This document shows positions 52,210 through 59,508 of a stretch of 64,000 nucleotides of DNA, piece after piece. Positions within the stretch are counted from its first letter, which is position 1. Each line of letters begins with the position of its first letter. The DNA is from an uncultured Eubacteriaceae bacterium (lineage in GTDB: Bacteria; Bacillota; Clostridia; Lachnospirales; CAG-274): the NCBI GenBank assembly GCA_947167715.1, contig CAMVJD010000012.1, forward strand, positions 1 through 64,000, read 5' to 3'. Below the pieces are notes generated by a model, which was given only the letters and a program-made list of their open reading frames with translations, did not search any database and had not been told where the DNA came from. The position numbers and the translations under genes are program-made.

Positions 52210-54958
52210 AGAACAACAAAAGGCTGCGAAAGCGTTTGCGGCATATTGGAAAGGCAAAGGCGATGAAAAAGGCGAAAGTCAGAAATTTTGGCTGTCGCTT
52301 TTGCGTGATGTTTACGGCATAGAACATCCCGAAGATTACATCAGCTTTGAGGACAGAGTTTTTCTCGGTCATACAAGTTTTATTGACGGGTATATTGCCG
52401 ATACAAAGGTTTTGATCGAGCAAAAGGCGCTTGGCAAAGACTTGAAAAAACCGATAAGACAATCAGACGGTACAATGCTTAATCCATTTCAACAGGCAAA
52501 ACGATATATAACGGAACTGCCCGTTTCAAAACATCCTCGTTGGGTAATTACTTGTAATTTTTCAAACTTCCTTGTCTATGATATGGATAACCCGAAAGGC
52601 GAACCCGAAGAAATTTTACTTGAAAATCTTGAAAAAGATTATTACCGCCTTTCATTCCTTGTGGATAACAAAAATGTACACTTACAGCGAGAAATGGAAT
52701 TGTCCATACAAGCAGGCGAAATTGTCGGCTTGCTTTATGATGCGTTTTTAAAGCAATATAAGGACCCCACAAATGAATATAGCCTGCGCAGTTTGAATAT
52801 GCTTTGCGTAAGGCTTGTATTTTGCCTTTATGCCGAAAATGCGGGGATATTCGGCAAGCACACAATGTTCCACGATTATATGTCGGAATTTAAAGTAAAA
52901 GATATGCGGCGTGCATTGATAGATCTATTCCAAGTGCTTGATACAAAAGAAGATGACCGTGACCCATATTTAGACGAAGATCTGGCACAATTCCCTTATG
53001 TCAACGGCAATTTATTCAGCGACGAAAATATAGAAATTCCGCACTTTACAGACGAGATAAGAGACTTGCTGCTGAATAAAGCAAGCAACGGCTTTAATTG
53101 GTCTGAAATAAGCCCCACTATTTTCGGTGCGGTATTTGAAAGTACATTGAACCCCGAAACAAGACGGTCGGGCGGTATGCACTACACAAGCATAGAAAAT
53201 ATACATAAGGTCATAGACCCGCTTTTCTACAATGATTTGAAAAAGGAACTTGAAGAAATAAAGGAAATAAAAACCGTAAAAAATCTCGAAAAGCGATTGC
53301 GGGACTTCCAAGATAAGCTGTCGGGATTGAAATTTTTAGACCCTGCCTGTGGGTCGGGAAATTTCTTGACCGAAACTTATATATCATTGCGGCGTTTGGA
53401 AAACGATGTTATATCTACGCTTCACCGAGGACAAATAGTTATGGGACTGTTAAACCCTATCAAGGTTTCGATAGGTCAGTTCTATGGCATAGAAATAAAT
53501 GATTTTGCCGTTTCTGTTGCAAAGACAGCTTTATGGATCGCCGAAAGCCAAATGATGAAAGAAACGGAAGATATTGTACATATGAGCCTTAATTTTCTGC
53601 CGTTGAAATCTTATGCAAATATCGTTGAGGGCAATGCCCTGCGTGTTGATTGGGAAGGCGTTGTGCCTAAAACGGAATTGAATTATATTATGGGTAATCC
53701 ACCGTTTGTGGGTGCAAGACTAATGTCAGATGCTCAAAAGAGCGAAGTATTGAAAATCTTTGATGATACAAAAAACAACGGGAATTTAGACTATGTTTGC
53801 TGTTGGTATAAAAAAGCTGCTGAATTGATTACAGGAACAAATATCCGAACAGCACTTGTTTCAACTAATTCAATTACTCAAGGTGAACAGGTTGCTATTC
53901 TTTGGAAAAAATTATTTGAAAATGGTGTACACATTGACTTTGCCTATAGAACATTCAGATGGGATAGTGAAGCAAGTTTAAAGGCTCACGTTCATTGTGT
54001 GATAGTCGGATTTAGCAAGTCAATGAAGGCTATTGAAAAAAGACTTTTTGATACCGGTACAGAAAAAATAGTAAAGAATATCAATGGATATCTTGTAGAA
54101 GCAGATAATGTTTTTATATCAAAAAGAAAACAACCTATTTGTAACGTATCAAAAATGGATTTTGGAAGTATGCCTAATGATAATGGATTTTTATCTGATT
54201 TCTCTACCGATGAAAAAAATACAATAATAAAAAAATATCCGAGTGCCGAACCATTATTTAAAAAATTTGTAGGGGCAACAGAATTTTTGCATAATAAAGA
54301 ACGATGGTGCCTTTGGCTTAAAGATATTTCACCAAAAATTATAAATTCTATACCGCCGGTAGTAAATGCAATTCAAAATGTTAAAAAAATACGTTCAGAA
54401 AGCACGAGAGCTTCAACTAAAAAATTGGCAGATATTCCATTCCTTTTCGGAGAAATCCGGCAACCGGATGATGATTATTTAATCGTCCCAAGACATTCGT
54501 CAGAAAATCGAAAATATATACCACTTGGTTATATGCATTCAGATGTAATTTGTGGAGATGCTAATATGATTATTCCTAATGCTACTATATATCATTTTGG
54601 TATATTGATTTCAAATGTGCATATGGCATGGGTACGCACCGTTTGTGGGAGACTTGAAATGAGGTATCGTTATTCAAAAGATATAGTTTACAATAATTTC
54701 CCGTGGTGCAACCCAACACCCGAACAAAAAACAAAAATTGAGCAAACCGCACAAGCAATTCTTGATGCCCGTGCCTTATATCCCGATTGTTCACTCGCCG
54801 ATTTATACGATGAACTTGCAATGCCGCCTGAATTACGCAAAGCACATCAAAATAACGACCGTGCTGTTATGGTTGCTTATGGGTTCAGCACAAAAATGAC
54901 CGAAAGCGAATGTGTTGCGGAACTAATGAAACTGTATCAAGAATTGACTGAAAAATGA
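52199..54958 (+). CDS. Type IIG/MmeI-like restriction-modification enzyme (methylase with N-terminal nuclease-like domain)
   Basis: 919 aa; start 52199 with GGAGGG upstream, overlapping the SLOG gene. N-terminal part has a PD-ExK-like pattern (IDGYIADTKVLIEQKALG, E74-Q-K76). The middle has the DNA methylase: motif I DPACGSGN (381-388), and motif IV NPPF (500-503) for N6-adenine. The C-terminal about 300 residues are a likely target-recognition domain and contain RHSSENRKYIPLGYMHSD and NNFPWCNPTPEQK. This single-chain layout fits MmeI-like type IIG/L enzymes such as YeeA. The target site cannot be read from sequence. As ICE cargo it would defend the host or fix the element. Confidence 0.85.
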   Translation: MTDKEQQKAAKAFAAYWKGKGDEKGESQKFWLSLLRDVYGIEHPEDYISFEDRVFLGHTSFIDGYIADTKVLIEQKALGKDLKKPIRQSDGTMLNPFQQAKRYITELPVSKHPRWVITCNFSNFLVYDMDNPKGEPEEILLENLEKDYYRLSFLVDNKNVHLQREMELSIQAGEIVGLLYDAFLKQYKDPTNEYSLRSLNMLCVRLVFCLYAENAGIFGKHTMFHDYMSEFKVKDMRRALIDLFQVLDTKEDDRDPYLDEDLAQFPYVNGNLFSDENIEIPHFTDEIRDLLLNKASNGFNWSEISPTIFGAVFESTLNPETRRSGGMHYTSIENIHKVIDPLFYNDLKKELEEIKEIKTVKNLEKRLRDFQDKLSGLKFLDPACGSGNFLTETYISLRRLENDVISTLHRGQIVMGLLNPIKVSIGQFYGIEINDFAVSVAKTALWIAESQMMKETEDIVHMSLNFLPLKSYANIVEGNALRVDWEGVVPKTELNYIMGNPPFVGARLMSDAQKSEVLKIFDDTKNNGNLDYVCCWYKKAAELITGTNIRTALVSTNSITQGEQVAILWKKLFENGVHIDFAYRTFRWDSEASLKAHVHCVIVGFSKSMKAIEKRLFDTGTEKIVKNINGYLVEADNVFISKRKQPICNVSKMDFGSMPNDNGFLSDFSTDEKNTIIKKYPSAEPLFKKFVGATEFLHNKERWCLWLKDISPKIINSIPPVVNAIQNVKKIRSESTRASTKKLADIPFLFGEIRQPDDDYLIVPRHSSENRKYIPLGYMHSDVICGDANMIIPNATIYHFGILISNVHMAWVRTVCGRLEMRYRYSKDIVYNNFPWCNPTPEQKTKIEQTAQAILDARALYPDCSLADLYDELAMPPELRKAHQNNDRAVMVAYGFSTKMTESECVAELMKLYQELTEK

Positions 54959-55045
54959 GTATTCTAACAGATATAAACAATAGTTTTTGCAGGATACGAC
55001 AAAAAATATGTAGTTTACGACATTTAACGGCACAGGATATTTTTT

Positions 55046-55056
55046 TGTGATATAAT
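55046..55056 (+). promoter_or_regulatory. Extended -10 promoter of the 55098 gene
   Basis: TGA-TATAAT (55048-55056) matches the extended -10 form; no good -35 is present. A direct repeat TACGACA (twice, about 23 bases apart) lies upstream around 54996-55023. Confidence 0.5.
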
Positions 55057-55097
55057 CCGATTGCGAAATAATACATAAAAAACGGAGGTAAAGACTT

Positions 55098-55628
55098 ATG
55101 TTTTATAAACGTTCGGAGGAAATATGGTTTAAATATCCAAAAAAATTTCAAACAATTAACGATTTGAGGTTCATTGCAAAATTGGAAGCTGTTTCCATTG
55201 TGGCGGCGATAAAATTAAGCAATCCTTATCTGTTTTGGTCCTGTTTGATTATGTGGTTAATAATAGGTAATATAGCTGACGATATGGATGACAGTTTCAA
55301 TTATTTCTTGCCCCGATTTTTGGATGATACCCCGAAATCAGACAATGATTTTGTAGATTACAAGCCCATTCCTAACTTTCGGCCCGGTGAATGCAAAACA
55401 GAATTCGACACCTATATCAATTCAAAAGCCAAAGAAATCGAGTATTATAAAACCAAAGCCGACGCGATAGAGGCCAAAGGGTTTTTATACAAATTTAAAA
55501 ATAGAGCAGAATATAACTTCTATCAAAATTATATTTCCTCGCTCACTACCTTTTTGGAATTAGAAAAATATTTGTATGAAGCAGAAAGAGATATACTTGA
55601 CAGAACAAATAATATAGGTGTAAAATAA
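55098..55628 (+). CDS. Hypothetical protein with one hydrophobic segment
   Basis: 176 aa, ACGGAGG site. One membrane-like segment (LFWSCLIMWLIIGNI, about residues 45-60) between a basic N-terminus and a helical charged C-terminal part (KEIEYYKTKADAIEAKGF, FLELEKYLYEAERDILDR). No family recognised. It has its own promoter and follows the restriction-modification-like gene, so it may be unrelated cargo. Confidence 0.65.
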   Translation: MFYKRSEEIWFKYPKKFQTINDLRFIAKLEAVSIVAAIKLSNPYLFWSCLIMWLIIGNIADDMDDSFNYFLPRFLDDTPKSDNDFVDYKPIPNFRPGECKTEFDTYINSKAKEIEYYKTKADAIEAKGFLYKFKNRAEYNFYQNYISSLTTFLELEKYLYEAERDILDRTNNIGVK

Positions 55629-55668
55629 AGAAAAAAGTTCGGATAAAAAATCAGAAAGGAATTATGCT

Positions 55669-56058
55669 ATGACCTACGAAGAAATTTTTGAAAAGTCAAA
55701 AGAACGCTTGCTTAAAGCAAAGACAAAGGATGTCAAGGAATTTATTGCCGTACAGTTTAACATTTTCGGCGAAGGACAAGGTTCTTTTTATGCCGTAATT
55801 TTTGACGGCAAAATGGATGTTCAGCCCTACGATTACAAGGACAATGATATTTCCCTGAACATATCGGGTGATGACCTTGTTTATGCACTTGAAAACAAAA
55901 TGACCGACAAACTCGGTTTCTATGGAAACAACAAGAAGATCGCAATATTAAAGACCGCACTTGCCACCATTCCAAAGGCAAGAAAAACATCGGAAAAATC
56001 GGCGGTAAAATCATCAAGCAAGCCGTCAACGGTAAAGAAATCACCAAGAAAGAAATAA
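55669..56058 (+). CDS. SCP2-like small protein with basic tail
   Basis: 129 aa with AGAAAGGA site. The first about 95 residues (EFIAVQFNIFGEGQGSFYAV, DGKMDVQPYDYKDNDISLNI, SGDDLVYALENKMTDKLGF) look like an SCP2-type sterol-carrier fold, which binds lipids or acts as a small structural domain in bacteria. The tail is a disordered Lys/Ser/Pro-rich string (KARKTSEKSAVKSSSKPSTV). Assignment is by pattern and only moderate. Confidence 0.55.
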   Translation: MTYEEIFEKSKERLLKAKTKDVKEFIAVQFNIFGEGQGSFYAVIFDGKMDVQPYDYKDNDISLNISGDDLVYALENKMTDKLGFYGNNKKIAILKTALATIPKARKTSEKSAVKSSSKPSTVKKSPRKK

Positions 56059-56071
56059 TCACATTCCTTTC

Positions 56072-56114
56072 AAAAAATGCACAGTAAGTATCATTGATAC
56101 GCTGTGCATTTTTT
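56072..56114. terminator. Bidirectional terminator between convergent genes
   Basis: AAAAAATGCACAG (56072-56084) and CTGTGCATTTTTT (56102-56114) are perfect complements, with A and T runs at both sides so it can serve both the 55669 gene (+) and the metalloprotease gene (-). Confidence 0.9.
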
Positions 56115-56814
56115 ACATTGTCGGGTATTCTCTTAATATCTTTCTTTTCACTTTATAATCGGGTACAAATTGCGATACAACACCCCAAAAATACTTTGAA
56201 TGGTTTGGGTGCAGGAAATGTGAAAACTCGTGTACCACAACGTAGTAAATACATTCGGGCGGTGCTTCAAGCAAGAACAGATTAAGCGTTATTTTTCCTG
56301 TTGCGGGCTGACAGTTTCCCCATTGACTTTTTAAAGGCTTGATCGCTATCTGCGGATATGGAACGCTGTATTTTTCAAAGTTTTTATAGACCATATTCAC
56401 ATTCTTAAAAAGTATTTCTGTTGCCTGCGACGATACCCATTTTCTAAAGGCTATTTCAAGTGTTTTCTCGGCTGTTTTTGAAAGATAAAGCGTATCTCCG
56501 TCCAAAGCTGAGTCGGGCTTTCCCGTTAAGGATATACGCCTTTTCTTGCCTAAAAAATAGAATTCAGAACCGTCCGAAATGACGGGCGGAAACAAACATC
56601 TCTCGGATTGAACAGCCATTTTATCAATGTATTTTTTTATCTTGTCGGCATTACTGCTGACGAATTTATCTATCTCCTGCAAGGAATAATATTTATTGGC
56701 TGATACCGATATATTTCCGTCCTTATCAACACGAAGATGCAATTCCATAACATCTTTGATCGTCAGCTTATATTTTATTCCGTCAACTTCTCTGATTTGT
56801 GCCTTCGGTGGCAT
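56113..56814 (-). CDS. YgjP/WLM-type zinc metallopeptidase
   Basis: 233 aa on the minus strand. Start 56814 is chosen because AAAGGAAG lies just upstream; a longer frame from TTG 56859 lacks a site. The protein has the YgjP-like (DUF45) layout: DGIKYKLTIKDVMELHLRV near the start, KSQWGNCQPATGKITLNLFL, then the zinc motif VVHEFSHFLHPNHSKYFW (HExxH plus a third His). Family members are SprT/M48-like metal hydrolases. Role on the element unknown. Confidence 0.88.
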   Translation of the reverse strand: MPPKAQIREVDGIKYKLTIKDVMELHLRVDKDGNISVSANKYYSLQEIDKFVSSNADKIKKYIDKMAVQSERCLFPPVISDGSEFYFLGKKRRISLTGKPDSALDGDTLYLSKTAEKTLEIAFRKWVSSQATEILFKNVNMVYKNFEKYSVPYPQIAIKPLKSQWGNCQPATGKITLNLFLLEAPPECIYYVVVHEFSHFLHPNHSKYFWGVVSQFVPDYKVKRKILREYPTM

Positions 56815-57135
56815 ATTATCACTTCCTTTATCGATAAAATCACTCAAATATTTTTGCAAAGCAAAACATCGGGGTTTGGGGTCGCTACCAATCGGGTCTT
56901 AGGTCGAAAACCTAATAAACGGTGAGAGGCTTGCCTGTATGGGGGTGTATTGGGAATTTGTGATTTTCACAATATCAAAATACCCAAACGGCAAGCCACT
57001 CGCTATGTTTACAAAAAAGAAAGTTAGACCTCTGAAAGCCCGCTTTTTAAGCGGGTTTTTTCAAATTAGTCTGTCTTATAAAAAAAGACAGTATCATTTC
57101 AAATAATTATGGACTTTTAAATAAAAAAAACGAAA
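56815..57135. other. 321-base gap with strong RNA-like structure
   Basis: No gene seen. It contains a 6-bp hairpin TTAGGT/ACCTAA (56899-56915), a long nested hairpin (56921-57004) and a terminator (57039-57062), listed separately. Downstream of the terminator an AAAAGACAG-type inverted repeat (AGTCTGTCTTAT / AAAAAGACAG) is present around 57067-57092. Confidence 0.6.
56899..57062 (+). ncRNA. Candidate structured RNA ending in a terminator
   Basis: Stem 1 TTAGGT/ACCTAA (56899-56904/56910-56915). Stem 2 GGTGAG + GGCTTGCC (56921-56935) pairs with GGCAAGCC + CTCGCT (56990-57004) with one internal mismatch; inside it are TTGGG/CCCAA and TTGTGA/TCACAA stems. Stem 3 CCCGCTT/AAGCGGG (57039-57055) with seven T residues is an intrinsic terminator on the + strand. 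No protein-coding frame covers it. No clear promoter was found, and as palindromic DNA it might instead be a site for a protein. Confidence 0.45.
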
Positions 57136-57801
57136 TTAAATAATGTTTGCTTGAAAAGCTATCGCCTTGCCAAGAATTCTGATACTGTCAAGGTCTCGTT
57201 TCTGATAAATCATATCGTTATATTTAGAATTTTCAGCCCTTAATATCAAGAGGTCCTGCTCGGAATAGTAGTAAACTCTTTTCAATGTTGCTTCGTTTTC
57301 TATGATTATAGCTGCTATTTCGCCGTTATCAACAGAATCTTGCTGCTTGATAAAAACAATATCCCCGTCATATATGCGTGCATTTATCATACTATCTCCT
57401 TTACAGCGGAGACAAAAATCTGCCTGAATTACATTTGTTTCACAGTATATACCGTGTTCCTCATCAGCAAATATAGGTTCGCCGCAGGCGATCTCTCCAA
57501 GCATTGGGACTTTTTTTGTAACCAACGGAAGTATATTATTGTAATAAAAATCAGTTTTTTTCTTTGGAACATCTTCTCCCATCAACCAAGCGGGATTTAC
57601 ATCCAAAGCCTCTGCAATTTTGTTCAGTTTATCTTGTTTCGGTTCAAATCTACCCGAAATATATCTGCTGATAGATGAAGCCCCAATACCTGTTTTAATT
57701 GAAAGTTCGGTAACAGTTGTCCCCGTATCTTCCATTATTTCTTGAAGTCTCGACACAAAATCTGCCACATCTTTCACGCCCTTTCCGTAATGTGAATTCA
57801 T
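57136..57801 (-). CDS. XRE-S24 (cI/LexA-like) repressor
   Basis: 221 aa if the ATG at 57801 is used; the -10 box of its own promoter overlaps that codon, so a GTG near 57777 is also possible. Residues 13-75 are an HTH (MEDTGTTVTELSIKTGIGAS, KTGIGASSISRYISGRF). Residues 95-221 are an S24 self-cleaving domain: likely cleavage at A105-C106-G107 (GEIACGEPI) and catalytic Ser137 (CKGDSMIN) and Lys174 (ATLKRVYY). It would repress the ICE's excision and transfer genes and be lifted by DNA damage (RecA) or an antirepressor. It is divergent from the 57944 gene with operators in between. Confidence 0.9.
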   Translation of the reverse strand: MNSHYGKGVKDVADFVSRLQEIMEDTGTTVTELSIKTGIGASSISRYISGRFEPKQDKLNKIAEALDVNPAWLMGEDVPKKKTDFYYNNILPLVTKKVPMLGEIACGEPIFADEEHGIYCETNVIQADFCLRCKGDSMINARIYDGDIVFIKQQDSVDNGEIAAIIIENEATLKRVYYYSEQDLLILRAENSKYNDMIYQKRDLDSIRILGKAIAFQANII

Positions 57802-57828
57802 TATAACACACTTCTTGCCTTAACGCAA
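57800..57828 (-). promoter_or_regulatory. Repressor promoter (minus strand)
   Basis: Minus strand TTGCGT (57828-57823), 17-bp spacer, TATAAT (57805-57800). The operator TTCTTGC/GCAAGAA lies on top of it, which fits autorepression. Confidence 0.6.
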
Positions 57829-57831
57829 GAA
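57812..57831. promoter_or_regulatory. Repressor operator 1
   Basis: TTCTTGC (57812-57818) and GCAAGAA (57825-57831) form 7-bp perfect arms around a 6-base spacer. A further half-site CGCAAAGAA follows at 57845-57853. Confidence 0.6.
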
Positions 57832-57858
57832 AAAATTTCACAAACGCAAAGAAAAATA

Positions 57859-57887
57859 TTGACAAACATTATTTCGAGTAGTATAAT
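57859..57887 (+). promoter_or_regulatory. Consensus sigma-A promoter of the 57944 operon
   Basis: TTGACA (57859-57864), 17-bp spacer, TATAAT (57882-57887). The palindrome TTTGTTC/GAACAAA (57891-57911) covers the expected start of transcription. Confidence 0.85.
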
Positions 57888-57890
57888 AAA

Positions 57891-57911
57891 TTTGTTCGCG
57901 AATAGAACAAA
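57891..57911. promoter_or_regulatory. Operator 2 at the start of the divergent operon
   Basis: TTTGTTC (57891-57897) and GAACAAA (57905-57911) with 7-base spacer GCGAATA. Different in sequence from operator 1, so a second protein may bind here. Confidence 0.55.
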
Positions 57912-57943
57912 ATTTCGGATATTATTGATTTAGGAGGTACACA

Positions 57944-58234
57944 ATGGATAATTCAATTTTGGAAAAACATTCCCCCTGCATTGGCAGCAATGTTTTAGGC
58001 ATTGACGGATTTGAATGCAAGGACTCAATTTTCTGTATTATGACTAATGGCGACAGTAACTTTTTTTACTTTGGTATCGTGGAAGATTCGATTTTATTTG
58101 TAGATTCTGACCTCGATTTTGATGAGGGTATGATAAACGTATACTTGAAAGATGACGGAACGTATAAACTCTCTCGTACTGCGTTGGACAAAGAATACAA
58201 AGGTCGCGTTATAATGTCGGTAAATATTTATTAA
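57944..58234 (+). CDS. Hypothetical protein divergent from the repressor
   Basis: 96 aa, TAGGAGG site. Beta-rich (SNVLGIDGFECKDSIFCIM, SNFFYFGIVEDSILFVDSDL), acidic, no family recognised. As the first gene on the repressor's other side it would be switched on when the repressor is lost, so it might be an early excision or regulatory gene. That is inference from position. Confidence 0.65.
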   Translation: MDNSILEKHSPCIGSNVLGIDGFECKDSIFCIMTNGDSNFFYFGIVEDSILFVDSDLDFDEGMINVYLKDDGTYKLSRTALDKEYKGRVIMSVNIY

Positions 58235-58248
58235 AGGAGTAATGGCTT

Positions 58249-58413
58249 ATGAGAAATATAAAATGCCCTGAGTGCAAAAGAAGATTATTTGATATTACAG
58301 GAAAATGGTTGGGAGAAATGTTGATCACTATTAAATGCCAATCCTGCAAAAAAATAGTTGAAATAGACCTAACCCCAAATCAATGTAAGGACATCCCTAT
58401 GAGAAAAATATAG
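58249..58413 (+). CDS. Com-like small zinc-finger protein
   Basis: 54 aa, AAAGGAG site 9 bases upstream. CPEC at residues 6-9 and CQSC at about 29-32 form a two-CxxC zinc finger in a pattern (NIKCPECKRRLFDITGKW) like Com, a small phage Mu-type translation regulator. Downstream in the same transcript lie the triple RNA repeats, which could be a binding target (inference). Too short to be caught in many annotations. Confidence 0.65.
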   Translation: MRNIKCPECKRRLFDITGKWLGEMLITIKCQSCKKIVEIDLTPNQCKDIPMRKI

Positions 58414-58426
58414 ATCAATATATAAA

Positions 58427-58491
58427 GGGGAATCCGGCTACCGAGCAAGTGAGCCGAATGTGAGTTACCAAATAGCCGGAGGGGGTTCTCC
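58427..58491 (+). ncRNA. Structured RNA repeat, copy 1
   Basis: Closing stem GGGGAATCC/GGGTTCTCC with the conserved inner GCTA (58437-58440) and TAGC (58473-58476); conserved 32-base core CCGAGCAAGTGAGCC to TACCAAA (58441-58472); conserved bulge CGGAG after TAGC. The stem is 9 bp with two G-U pairs. Confidence 0.7.
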
Positions 58492-58519
58492 TAAAGTGAA
58501 ACGTTGATATGATATTTGT

Positions 58520-58574
58520 GTTCAGCTACCGAGCAACGGAGCCGAGAGTGAGTTACCAAATAGCCGGAGTGAAC
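58520..58574 (+). ncRNA. Structured RNA repeat, copy 2
   Basis: GTTCA-GCTA (58520-58528) pairs with TAGC and, after the CGGAG bulge, TGAAC (58561-58574). The core of 32 bases (58529-58560) differs from copy 1 at four positions only. Confidence 0.7.
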
Positions 58575-58674
58575 GCCGCTTTGTTATCGTGTCGATAAAT
58601 CATTCGTCTATCAATAAAACCATACCGAATGACACTTTGAACAATTCTGTTTTTTAAAACTTAATATATAAAAA

Positions 58675-58727
58675 TTCTGCTACCGAGCAACGGAGTCGAA
58701 AGTGAACTACCAAATAGCCGGAGAGAA
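58675..58727 (+). ncRNA. Structured RNA repeat, copy 3
   Basis: TTCT-GCTA (58675-58682) pairs with TAGC and, after CGGAG, AGAA (58715-58727). In its core AGT/ACT replaces AGC/GTT of the other copies, a compensating change. Its 3' half can instead pair with a downstream hairpin. Confidence 0.7.
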
Positions 58728-58768
58728 CAGCATTTAAGTCAATATCGTTTGATATTGGCTGTTCTCTC
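58721..58768 (+). promoter_or_regulatory. Long hairpin overlapping the third RNA repeat
   Basis: GAGAGAACAG (58721-58730) pairs perfectly with CTGTTCTCTC (58759-58768), with an inner CAATATC/GATATTG stem. It uses the same bases as the closing stem of copy 3, so only one fold can form at a time, as in a switch. Confidence 0.6.
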
Positions 58769-58950
58769 TATGCGTGTATGTTCTTTTCGGCTCTTTTTTT
58801 ATCCTATTTTGTGATGGCGGTCTTTCCTGCGTTGTTTAATTCAACCGCAAAGATAGATGCGGACAATTGCACAGCAATTGGCTTTTGGCTATGCCAAAAG
58901 TTGTGACAGCGCATAAGGAGAACACAAAATGAGGAGTGCAAGATCGCCGC

Positions 58951-58999
58951 CCTCCGAGATTTGAACTTGGAACAAATCAATCAATTCAAATTTCGGAGG
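58951..58999 (+). promoter_or_regulatory. 15-bp hairpin sequestering the sigma-like gene's ribosome site
   Basis: CCTCCGAGATTTGAA (58951-58965) pairs with TTCAAATTTCGGAGG (58985-58999) with one G-U pair. GGAGG is the ribosome site 8 bases before ATG 59008. The left arm read on the minus strand (GTTCAAATC...) resembles a tRNA T-arm. Confidence 0.7.
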
Positions 59000-59007
59000 A
59001 AAATAAA

Positions 59008-59508
59008 ATGGCTAAAAATTACAGAAAATCAAATTATGGAATGAATAAGTACAGCAAAGGCATAGTATACAAATATGCAGATGAAAGTATAACGGAAATC
59101 AGATTTGAAGATATATCGGCAACAGACCCGACCTTTACGGAAGAAGCATTTAAGGAATTAAAAGCAATATCAAACGAGCTTTACCACGAAGAAGATGTGT
59201 CGGATATGCACTACTACAAATATATTAAGGCTACTCTCGACGGAGAGGATGCGGGTAATTGGGTCTCAACAAAAACATTAGAGGAAGAGTTTTTTGAACA
59301 GATCGAAAATATACAGATAAAAAAAGAACTTCACACGATTTTGCTGACAAAATTGACTGAAAATCAAAGACGCAGATTGCTGCTTCACGTTCTTAAAGGT
59401 TTGTCTGAACGTCAAATAGCGGACTTGGAACTTGTTGACCGCCGTGCCGTTCACGACAGTATAGAAGCTGCACGAAAAAAAATAAAAAAATTTTTCAGAA
59501 TTTTTTAA
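59008..59508 (+). CDS. Sigma-factor-like protein (sigma-70 region 4-type HTH)
   Basis: 166 aa; start 59008 chosen because of CGGAGG. The N-terminal half is acidic and unassigned. The C-terminal about 50 residues are an HTH of sigma region-4 type (LTENQRRRLLLHVLKGLSER, QIADLELVDRRAVHDSIEAA). Such proteins in ICEs (compare Orf7 of Tn916) control excision or transfer. The extended upstream frame starts with a tRNA-derived peptide (PPRFELGTN), a common mis-annotation, and is rejected. Translation is probably kept low by the hairpin over its ribosome site. Confidence 0.8.
   Translation: MAKNYRKSNYGMNKYSKGIVYKYADESITEIRFEDISATDPTFTEEAFKELKAISNELYHEEDVSDMHYYKYIKATLDGEDAGNWVSTKTLEEEFFEQIENIQIKKELHTILLTKLTENQRRRLLLHVLKGLSERQIADLELVDRRAVHDSIEAARKKIKKFFRIF

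Larger units (their letters stand above)
58414..59007. other. 594-base non-coding region with RNA repeats
   Basis: Contains three copies of one RNA fold (58427-58727), a long hairpin overlapping the third (58721-58768), small hairpins AATTGC/GCAATT and CTTTTGGC/GCCAAAAG (about 58863-58903), and a 15-bp hairpin on the ribosome site of the next gene (58951-58999). No coding frame with a good start was found. Confidence 0.7.

Noticed and set aside
58427-58727. CRISPR array reading of the three repeats
   Set aside because: Only three imperfect copies with unequal spacing (88 and 154 bases), no cas genes, and repeats fold with covarying flanks.
58936-59007. Extended N-terminus of the sigma-like protein (PPRFELGTN)
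   Set aside because: This peptide is typical of translated tRNA remnants; the ribosome site supports 59008.
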